From: an uncultured Saprospiraceae bacterium
GTDB lineage: Bacteria; Bacteroidota; Bacteroidia; Chitinophagales; Saprospiraceae
Assembly: GCA_938002665.1 (NCBI GenBank)
Contig: CALLAE010000069.1
Span: 83,541 to 147,540 of the forward strand
Reading direction: 5' to 3'
Length of the DNA: 64,000 nucleotides
This document shows, one piece after another, positions 1-8,003 of this stretch (position 1 is its first letter; every line of letters begins with the position of its first letter). The notes under the pieces were generated by a model that saw only the letters and a program-made list of their open reading frames with translations, was not told where the DNA came from and ran no database searches. Made by a program: the position numbers and the translations under genes.

Positions 1-1
1 T

Positions 2-2653
2 CAAGGCTTCCTTAGAGCAAGTGACAAGAATATCGTCAATGCCGCAGGAGAGAACTATCTCTTGCGTGGGATGGGTCTAGGTGGATGGATGTTGCAAGAA
101 GGCTATATGTTACAGACGGCGGAATTTGCCACTGCACAATATCAAATCAGAGAAAAGATAACTGAGCTTATAGGAGAGCAAGCAATGCTAGACTTTTATG
201 AGTCATGGTTAGCTAATCATTGTACCAAGGCTGATATAGATTCCCTTGCTGCTTGGGGGTTTAATTCTGTACGCCTACCGATGCATTATAATTTATTTAC
301 CCTACCCATAGAAGACGAGCCAGTTGCTGATGAAAACACTTGGTTTGAGAAAGGCTTTGAATTAACTGATCAGCTCATCGAGTGGTGCAAGGCGAATGAT
401 ATGTATGTCATACTGGACCTGCACGCAGCGCCTGGAGGGCAGGGCTATGACCAAGCCATCTCCGACTATGATCCTACTAAGCCTTCTTTGTGGGAGAGCA
501 ATGCCAATAAAAGAAAAACCATCGCGCTATGGCAAAGAATAGCTGAACGCTATGCTGATGAGCCTACCATAGCTGGCTATGACTTACTCAATGAAGTCAA
601 CTGGGATCTAGGAGGTAATACCCTTAGAACCCTGTATAGAGAAATAACAGAAGCGATACGAACTGTAGATAACAACCACATTGTCTTTATAGAAGGTAAC
701 TGGTTTGCCAATGATTTCACAGGTCTCACTCCGCCCTGGGATGATAATATGGTGTATAGCCCTCATAAGTATTGGTCCATCAATGACCAAGCTTCTATCC
801 AGTGGGTATTGGACTTGAGAGAAGGCCAGAATGTACCCTTGTATCTAGGAGAAAGTGGAGAGAATTCTAACGTATGGTTCAGAGATGCTATTCGCCTTCT
901 GGAGGATAACAACATTGGTTGGGCCTGGTGGCCGATGAAAAAAGTAGAGTCTATTTCTGGGCCTTTATCTATCACTAAGTCAGATGATTATACCGCTTTA
1001 CTTAATTACTGGAAAGGCAATGCGCCAAAGCCTTCTGTCTCCAAAGCAACTGAGACCTTAATGGCACTAGCGACTAATACCAATATCGCTAACTGTACTT
1101 TTCAGAAAGATGTCATAGATGCTATGTTTAGGCAAGTATATTCTGATGAGGCTATTCCTTATGAGATACAGCAAGTGCCAGGTGTGGTGTTTGCCTCAGA
1201 ATTTGATCTTGGAGTCAATGGCTCTGCTTACTATGATAATGAGTATGGAAATTATTCTGTCTCCACTGGTAATTATACTCCATGGAATACTGGCTGGGCT
1301 TATCGTAACGATGCCGTAGACTTACAAGTAATAGATGATAACATTAACTCTAACGGATATAATGTAGGTTGGATGGCAGAAGATGAGTGGATGCAGTATA
1401 GTATAGAAGTGGCAGAAGATGCTGTGTATGCAGCCAGGATAAGATATGCGGCAGGGAGCAGTGGCGGGAGTTTTCATTTGAGCACTGAGGATGGTGATGT
1501 CAGTTCTACAAAAAATTTGCCTAATACAATGGGCTTTGATAACTGGAGGACCTATACCCTTGAGGATGTGATCTTGACGACAGCTGATAGTAAATTAATA
1601 TTCCATGTGGATGGCGAAGGTTATAATCTTAGCAGTCTAGAATTCATTAAACAAGGGGAATTGTCAGATCTAGCAACGACTTTTGTTTCAGCGAGTACGG
1701 AAGATGAGCAGACGATTGCTGTCGTGGTTAATAAGCCTTTAAGTGTTTTTGATAATGTCATGCCGAGTAATTTCACGATAACTGTTAATGGGAACTTGGT
1801 GCCAGTGGAAGACGTGGTTTTTGATGCGGCATCTAGGACTTTCAGACTTCGCATACAGAATAGCTTTTTGTCCACACATACCATCAGGGTCACCTATGAT
1901 GGTAATGGCGGGATACAAGCAGTGGATGGAACGATACTGGATGCATTTACCTTGGAGCCAGTTAAGAATAATCTGATTTTTTACAATCCTATTCCAGGGA
2001 CTCTAGAAGCAGAAGATTACTATTTCCAATCTGGTGTCCAACTAGAAGATACTGAAGATGCAGGTGGAGGGCAGAATGTCGGTTATCTGGATACTGGAGA
2101 TTATCTAGATTACTATGTCAATGCAACAGTAGAGGGTAATTATCAAGTGTCGTACAGAACGGCTTCTGAGAGTGCGACAGGCGTTATGGAACTCTTACTT
2201 ATAGAAGGTAATGAAGAGACGCTATTGCATACCATCAGTGTGCAGCCTACAGGTGGGTGGCAATCATGGACGACGACCTCTAAAGATATCACCCTACCTA
2301 AGGGGAGGCATCAGTTGAGAATACTGATTAAGGAAGCACCTTTTAATATTAACTGGATAGACTTTGGGTCTTATACGGCGACGGAAGAACTTTCGACTAT
2401 TACCCAGTTTTCTGTTTTTCCTAATCCTGCTAAAGACTTTATAATTCTGAGTGCAGAGTTGGAAAGGGCAGAGCACTATACTTGTAGGCTCGTAGATGTT
2501 CTCGGTAATAGCATCAGAGAATGGAAAGTGCAGAACACCTCTTTGCTTCATCAGAAGGTTTCTATGGAAGAATGTCTTTCTGGGAATTACTTTCTTATCA
2601 TTGAGTCTAGTAGAGGAGAGCAAACTGTTAGAAAAATATCAGTTGTAGACTAG
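2..2653 (+). CDS. Glycoside hydrolase family 5 (cellulase-like) with CBM6-like domain and T9SS C-terminal sorting tail; 5' end truncated by the window
   Basis: Reading frame is open from base 2 (QGFLRASDKNIVNAAGENYLLRGMGLGGWMLQEGYM...). GH5-like motifs include YDLLNEVNW and YLGESGE. CBM6-like segment is LEAEDYYFQSGVQLEDT..VGYLDTGDYLDYYV. C-terminal FSVFPNPAKDF... tail is typical of T9SS cargo. Confidence 0.88.
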   Translation, partial: QGFLRASDKNIVNAAGENYLLRGMGLGGWMLQEGYMLQTAEFATAQYQIREKITELIGEQAMLDFYESWLANHCTKADIDSLAAWGFNSVRLPMHYNLFTLPIEDEPVADENTWFEKGFELTDQLIEWCKANDMYVILDLHAAPGGQGYDQAISDYDPTKPSLWESNANKRKTIALWQRIAERYADEPTIAGYDLLNEVNWDLGGNTLRTLYREITEAIRTVDNNHIVFIEGNWFANDFTGLTPPWDDNMVYSPHKYWSINDQASIQWVLDLREGQNVPLYLGESGENSNVWFRDAIRLLEDNNIGWAWWPMKKVESISGPLSITKSDDYTALLNYWKGNAPKPSVSKATETLMALATNTNIANCTFQKDVIDAMFRQVYSDEAIPYEIQQVPGVVFASEFDLGVNGSAYYDNEYGNYSVSTGNYTPWNTGWAYRNDAVDLQVIDDNINSNGYNVGWMAEDEWMQYSIEVAEDAVYAARIRYAAGSSGGSFHLSTEDGDVSSTKNLPNTMGFDNWRTYTLEDVILTTADSKLIFHVDGEGYNLSSLEFIKQGELSDLATTFVSASTEDEQTIAVVVNKPLSVFDNVMPSNFTITVNGNLVPVEDVVFDAASRTFRLRIQNSFLSTHTIRVTYDGNGGIQAVDGTILDAFTLEPVKNNLIFYNPIPGTLEAEDYYFQSGVQLEDTEDAGGGQNVGYLDTGDYLDYYVNATVEGNYQVSYRTASESATGVMELLLIEGNEETLLHTISVQPTGGWQSWTTTSKDITLPKGRHQLRILIKEAPFNINWIDFGSYTATEELSTITQFSVFPNPAKDFIILSAELERAEHYTCRLVDVLGNSIREWKVQNTSLLHQKVSMEECLSGNYFLIIESSRGEQTVRKISVVD

Positions 2654-2694
2654 TCAAGATTTCTTCTTGTATCTAATTCTTTTCACGATTTAAA

Positions 2695-5289
2695 TTACTT
2701 CCTGTTAATCTGACTGATTATTGTACCATCTTCTATTTTGTCATCTTCAGCCAGTAAGAAGGCCTTGCTCAGCACTATAGAAAGACCTCTGTCTCCTTCA
2801 AAGGGGATAAAGATATTCTTAGTTGCTGTATCAGCAGATCTAGAAGGTACGATGCATAAATACTGATCATTAGGTTCCATGAGAATATTACCACTTCCAA
2901 TGTGAATTTTGTAGGTTCTAACTTGGCCTTTGATGATCAAAAATTTTCCTACTATCTCTGCTTTGTCTCTAATCTTCTTGAGTCGAGGCAGTAGTCCCTG
3001 AAGGATTTCTTTTCTGGTTTTAGCGATTTCATTGAGGTCACCAAAGGAGTATGATTGCCAGTAATCTCTATACTCTCTGCGCTCACCATTGTTGTCCATC
3101 CACTGAGGGTCATTGCCTACACTGGCGACACCAACAAATAAATCCACATCTCTCATGATTTCTGTAAAGACCATTTTTGGCACATCTATAAGATCTAAAG
3201 TATTGCCATCTTCATCTTTAAATTTGACCTGGTCAGTAGCGACATATAGCCAGATGCCCGCTTCATTGAAAGCATCATCATGAATCAATTCGTCTATCCA
3301 ATATTCTGCAACGATACCATGCTCTGGCAAGTACTTGGAACAAGTGGAATTATCTCTACCATCATCATAAGAACCCATCAGTGCATATTTCCAGTCTCTG
3401 ATACTTGCTAGTGAATTAAACTGATGTTGTTTTAGTATATGAGCTGCCATCCTGTTAGAATAGGACTTGGTATTTATTTCTGCCTCAGTGAGAATATACA
3501 ATTCTCTGAACGCTTGCTTGATAGGTTGCTTCCATTCTAAGGCTATCATCTTCTCTCGCCAAGCTACAATTTCATCTTCTGTGGAGACTACTGGATGCCA
3601 CAGTTTTACCTTAGTATCTTCAGAAATAGAATCTATGTTTTTGCCATCTAAGGTTTTCCATCCACCCTCCTGCCATATGCCATTAGCCATTTCTTTGCCT
3701 GCTCCAAAAGACCAAATCAATTTTGAGGCAATCGGGAACACCAGACCATGGTCTAGGTAGTACTTCTTAAAGGAAGTGTAATCCCAGCTGCGATCTAGAA
3801 TAAACTGATTATCAATTCTCTGTTTTTGGGCGGAGAAGACTTTCTGTATTTCTTTGACCTCTTTCCTTGCATCTGCGAGTTTCTTCTTGAGTGCAGGTGT
3901 ATTTTTTACAATAGAAGGCACACTTTTCATGGATGAGCCATCTGGCTTTATCCATTGCTGAATGACTTTCGCTCCTTGGATGCTTATTTTTAGTTTGTAC
4001 TCTCCAAACTCAATGTTCTTTACCCCTGCCACCATACCATAATGGGGTACAGCCATTTCCTTTAGTTCCTCTACCGAGACCTTGTATTTTTTTGCACCCT
4101 CTAAGAGTAGCTTGTCTATGCTTTTCCTGACATTATTTTGCCGCACCTTAAGCTTTAGTCTGGATAAAGCGCCTAGGCCGTCTTTGCCCTTCATATTGCC
4201 TAGAATTTTGACACATGCATTTCCAATAGAGGCTGCGGCAGGGCCTTTACCAGGAATCTTTTTGTAGCACTTTTCAGCTAGGCTAGTCATCAGGAGAATA
4301 GTCTCTTTATCGGAAAAACGGCCACAAGTCCATGCTAGACCTTTGATGAAATTTTGACTTTTGTCAGTAAGGAAACTAGATTCTGTATAGGTGTAGGTAT
4401 TGCCATTCCACTCATTGGTTTTAGTAGTAATAATTACTTCCTTCTTGATAGCTGTTGCTAATAGTTTGTGGACTGTAGTTCTATAATTATCTAAGCCTAT
4501 TTTGTCTAGTTCTAAATTGATTGCTTTACTGAATTTTACTGTTGGCTTTGATCCAGAGACGCCAGCGGCTAAGTGAAAGATTCTATTGTAGTTAGTTGCA
4601 TTGTTCTTTATGCCAGCGATAACCTCATTGACTTCGTCACCGATGTCATTAGTTTTTATCTTGAAGGGGGGCTCTTCTCCATCATGTATCAGAGCTTCTA
4701 GCTTCTTTAAGGCTTTCGTCATGTCACTTCCGTAGGAGTAACGATCAGTATCTTTGAATACTTCCCAGGCCAATATAGACTCTATGTAATTCTTTAGTTT
4801 AGCGGAAAGGGAGTTAGTCTTGAGATAGTACTCTATTTGTTTGATGGAATGATTGATGGGGAGGCTACTTAGATTGAAATGGAAGGTGTGGTGGTTGCTT
4901 AGCTTATTGTCTAGATAGCAGTATTGTTCAAACAATGCCATCCATTCCTCTTCAGTATAATCAAGTTTTTTTCTCATTATACCTGCTAGCATTGCATCTA
5001 TAATATTGCAGGCATAATGAAGGTAGATTTTTCTATTGTAACTATAACCGACTACTGTTTTAGACGCCTTGATTTTAAGATCCGTGTAATGGTCTAATAA
5101 TTTTGAAATGAATTGTTTGAGCTCGTCAGCGGGCTGGGCTTTTAGCTCCTTATATTCTTCTACGTCTTTGAGGTCATTTGCACTTAAGACATAATGCGTC
5201 TTATTGTGTATCGTTTTAATTAGTGCTTTTAGCTCACTTGTAGAATCTTGCTTTTCCTTTTCATTTTTCTTTTTAAAAAAATTGAACAT
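2695..5289 (-). CDS. DUF4132 domain-containing protein (MolR/YehI-like C-terminal region)
   Basis: 864 aa ORF. The C-terminal part (WKQPIKQAFRELYILTEAEINTKSYSNRMAAHILKQHQFNSLASIRDWKYALMG) resembles the DUF4132 signature. Confidence 0.75.
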   Translation of the reverse strand: MFNFFKKKNEKEKQDSTSELKALIKTIHNKTHYVLSANDLKDVEEYKELKAQPADELKQFISKLLDHYTDLKIKASKTVVGYSYNRKIYLHYACNIIDAMLAGIMRKKLDYTEEEWMALFEQYCYLDNKLSNHHTFHFNLSSLPINHSIKQIEYYLKTNSLSAKLKNYIESILAWEVFKDTDRYSYGSDMTKALKKLEALIHDGEEPPFKIKTNDIGDEVNEVIAGIKNNATNYNRIFHLAAGVSGSKPTVKFSKAINLELDKIGLDNYRTTVHKLLATAIKKEVIITTKTNEWNGNTYTYTESSFLTDKSQNFIKGLAWTCGRFSDKETILLMTSLAEKCYKKIPGKGPAAASIGNACVKILGNMKGKDGLGALSRLKLKVRQNNVRKSIDKLLLEGAKKYKVSVEELKEMAVPHYGMVAGVKNIEFGEYKLKISIQGAKVIQQWIKPDGSSMKSVPSIVKNTPALKKKLADARKEVKEIQKVFSAQKQRIDNQFILDRSWDYTSFKKYYLDHGLVFPIASKLIWSFGAGKEMANGIWQEGGWKTLDGKNIDSISEDTKVKLWHPVVSTEDEIVAWREKMIALEWKQPIKQAFRELYILTEAEINTKSYSNRMAAHILKQHQFNSLASIRDWKYALMGSYDDGRDNSTCSKYLPEHGIVAEYWIDELIHDDAFNEAGIWLYVATDQVKFKDEDGNTLDLIDVPKMVFTEIMRDVDLFVGVASVGNDPQWMDNNGERREYRDYWQSYSFGDLNEIAKTRKEILQGLLPRLKKIRDKAEIVGKFLIIKGQVRTYKIHIGSGNILMEPNDQYLCIVPSRSADTATKNIFIPFEGDRGLSIVLSKAFLLAEDDKIEDGTIISQINRK

Positions 5290-5301
5290 TCCAGTAAGCT
5301 T

Positions 5302-5685
5302 TTAGCCACCTACTAATGGGGTGAGTTTAATAAAGGAAACTTTGGTAGAACTATCTACTAGAAATTTTTGATCTAATTGATCTACCTGCTCATCATTTAC
5401 TAAGATGAAAAAGGCATTTTTATTAAAAGCATCTAGCGCAACATAGATCTGCTTCTCTACATCTATCGCAATTTTGGCTTTCTTATTTAACCTGCTTTCC
5501 ATATCCGTGGGAAGTACTAAACCTTCTCTGTAACTGTCTAGGTTTTCTTGATATTTGAGAACTTCTAGCTTTATACGTGCAGAAATAAGTTCTTCTACAG
5601 AAATATATTCCTTTTCAAATTGGAGAGCTATTTCGTTCAATAACTTTCCTGAAGCTGATTCATCTTTGATTTTTATAGTTGTCAT
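5302..5685 (-). CDS. Small protein ending in Gly-Gly; putative ThiS/MoaD-like beta-grasp (ubiquitin-like) protein, co-directional with the DUF4132 gene
   Basis: 127 aa ORF. C-terminus FFILVNDEQVDQLDQKFLVDSSTKVSFIKLTPLVGG-stop resembles the C-terminal half of ThiS/MoaD. It lies 12 nt upstream of the DUF4132 start codon. Fold assignment is inferred by eye. Confidence 0.5.
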   Translation of the reverse strand: MTTIKIKDESASGKLLNEIALQFEKEYISVEELISARIKLEVLKYQENLDSYREGLVLPTDMESRLNKKAKIAIDVEKQIYVALDAFNKNAFFILVNDEQVDQLDQKFLVDSSTKVSFIKLTPLVGG

Positions 5686-5830
5686 CTTGTTTTATTGTTG
5701 CATTATCCTTTCATCTAAAACTAAGAAAAATATTAATCATATTCACAAGCCGATTGGGTGACTTTAAAAAAACAGTACTGTTGGTGATACAAGTAATCCC
5801 ATTAATATCTCTAAAATTCCTGATTGTATG

Positions 5831-6805
5831 CTAGTTGTTTTGCATTACTTCAGAGCGATCATCTGACTTAATGTTTTCCTCAGAACCAGTTATTATACAT
5901 TCGTTGATAATGGCCTGAGTGGTTATAATGCTATCCTTAGAAGTACTGATGTCAAAGCCTACTTTGTTACCTGAAAGAACATTGGTGTTGAAAGTAGCTT
6001 CAGAGGATTGCTTTAAGATGACGCCTATCCCGCAATCCTTTATCACATTTGATTCTACTATCAGGTCTGTAGACCGCCCAAAGTTTTCACTTCCCAGTTC
6101 CATACCTGCGTCAGCATAGCCAGAAATCTGGTTGTCTTTTATAAGAGTGCCTTTGCAGCCATTGAGATCTATAGCGTCATCTATACCATCCTTGAAGATG
6201 TTATTAATTATCTCCCCTCTGTCACAATTAATATACTCCACACCATCAGGTACTGTCTGGAATTGGCAATTCTTCACCACCGCATCATTGACATCATGCA
6301 ATAAAAATCCTTCAGCTTTATTGACACCTGTGACTTTACAATTTTCGATGAGTACCTTCCCAAACCAAAAGCGAGCGGCTGCCCACTCCCAATTGAGGTT
6401 TTGCCTATTTATGAAATGGACATTCGAAAAATGATTATTGGAGTTATAGGAGGTCACAATACCATCTTGGATAGTAGTGTGCTGGATTTTAAATTGTTTC
6501 GCTTCGTTTTTTAGTTTGAGATAGCCCCAGCCAGGATCTTGATTTTTGGCTTTAATTAGAACAGGTTCTACTGCTGTGCCATTAATAAATACATCCCCAA
6601 AGCAGACGATATTTATTCCATCACCTATGATGAGTTCAGCCCCTGCGTCTATAGTAATGGATTGGCCTACAGCAGTTTCTATATGTTTATCAATGTGATG
6701 TGGAGAGTCTGCTTGGTTAAATACAATAGGGCTGTGGTTCCTATCTTTGCAACCTATAAATGATAAGATAGTGATAATTAAAATCAGCGTTCTTGTTATA
6801 GTCAT
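5831..6805 (-). CDS. Right-handed parallel beta-helix repeat lipoprotein
   Basis: Lipobox-like signal peptide MTITRTLILIITILSFIGC. Repeated short N/G/V-rich segments (IENCKVTGVNKAEGFLLHDVNDAVVKNCQFQ...). ORF track extends to 6835, but the Met at ~6805 gives a better signal peptide. Confidence 0.7.
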   Translation of the reverse strand: MTITRTLILIITILSFIGCKDRNHSPIVFNQADSPHHIDKHIETAVGQSITIDAGAELIIGDGINIVCFGDVFINGTAVEPVLIKAKNQDPGWGYLKLKNEAKQFKIQHTTIQDGIVTSYNSNNHFSNVHFINRQNLNWEWAAARFWFGKVLIENCKVTGVNKAEGFLLHDVNDAVVKNCQFQTVPDGVEYINCDRGEIINNIFKDGIDDAIDLNGCKGTLIKDNQISGYADAGMELGSENFGRSTDLIVESNVIKDCGIGVILKQSSEATFNTNVLSGNKVGFDISTSKDSIITTQAIINECIITGSEENIKSDDRSEVMQNN

Positions 6806-6938
6806 TTCTGCCATTCTGTTCTGAGAAGGGCACAAGATAAGTAAATCACTGTTCAGGCATTAATTACGTTAGCTAACTAAGAACTTTTTTCATCATAAAT
6901 TGATTGTAATTGCGTTACTGTATTTGAAAAGCTGAATA

Positions 6939-7952
6939 ATGATTAGACTAGTTGTATGTGTATGGCTTCTTTTTAGTTCTGGGCTCGTTGCCCAAGAGGC
7001 TTATAATGATATGTACAGATCCTATAATGTGGAGATAGGCCTAGAAGAAGATTCTATTACTTACTTATACGAAATATTCTTTACCGCTACAGATTCTAGT
7101 TCGAGATCTAAGTATGAGACTGTCTCTTTGGACACTTTTGTTTTCTTATTGAAAGAAGATCTCAAGGTGCTGCCAGAGGACAAGCGACAGGTCTTCTTTT
7201 ATATTCATGGAATGATGGGTGGCCAGAGAATGAATTTCAGAATGACAAAAGAGGACTTAAGGGATAGATATATTTCTAATGAAAATTCTGATATAGGAAG
7301 ACTAATCACGTTCAGGTGGCCTGGAAATAAACCAGCTTACCAAGCTGACAAGGCTAATGTGTTTGTCGTCGCAGAGTCTATGTCTTTTATGATGCAAAAT
7401 ATTATTAGCTCGGTGCAAGATGCAAAACTGGGAGGAACTGAAAAAGTAGAATTCGACATGATGAGCCATTCCCTAGGCTGTGAGCTTTTCAAGGAAATGG
7501 TATTCTATTTTAAGGAAGAAAGAAAATATTTTGATCAGATATTGTTATGTGCACCGGACCTTGATGTGGATGTGTTTGTGAAAGAAGGCCCTCTGTACAG
7601 CCTACATAATTATGCCAATAGAGTAACGACCTATCATTCTAACAAAGATCTCACCTTGGGTTTTTCGCGTAAGCTAAATGAGAAGGGAAGGTTAGGCATA
7701 GATGGGCCGCATGATGAGTCCTATGATCATGCTTCTTACATTTTTGTGGATATGACTCAGGTGAGCGATGAGAAGTTTTTTCCTATGAAACTTACTGGAC
7801 ATGCTTATTATCGAGGTTCAGATATAGCCAGTGCGGATATGTTGTCTACCATGTTGGGACAAGAGGCTCAAGAAATTCCCCTCAGGGTCAAAAGGAAAAA
7901 AGCGCCCGGAAGCCACTACAAAGTCGTACCTGCAGAAGAAGATAATGAATAA
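6939..7952 (+). CDS. Alpha/beta hydrolase, DUF900-like, secreted
   Basis: N-terminal signal peptide; FFYIHGMMGG, ITFRWPG and MSHSLGCEL (nucleophile elbow) motifs. Confidence 0.7.
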   Translation: MIRLVVCVWLLFSSGLVAQEAYNDMYRSYNVEIGLEEDSITYLYEIFFTATDSSSRSKYETVSLDTFVFLLKEDLKVLPEDKRQVFFYIHGMMGGQRMNFRMTKEDLRDRYISNENSDIGRLITFRWPGNKPAYQADKANVFVVAESMSFMMQNIISSVQDAKLGGTEKVEFDMMSHSLGCELFKEMVFYFKEERKYFDQILLCAPDLDVDVFVKEGPLYSLHNYANRVTTYHSNKDLTLGFSRKLNEKGRLGIDGPHDESYDHASYIFVDMTQVSDEKFFPMKLTGHAYYRGSDIASADMLSTMLGQEAQEIPLRVKRKKAPGSHYKVVPAEEDNE

Positions 7953-7957
7953 AAATA

Positions 7958-7981
7958 AGTGCTCTCAGATTAGAGAGCACT
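7958..7981 (-). terminator. Rho-independent terminator for the minus-strand gene ending at 8004
   Basis: Perfect 9-bp inverted repeat AGTGCTCTC-AGATTA-GAGAGCACT, with a T-rich tract (TTATTTTTATTC) following on the minus strand. Confidence 0.65.
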
Positions 7982-8003
7982 AATGGATAGTTATTCTATA
8001 ACT

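Noticed and set aside
2294-2623. 109-aa minus-strand ORF opposite the GH5 gene
   Set aside because: Overlaps the T9SS tail of a well-supported gene; no family features.
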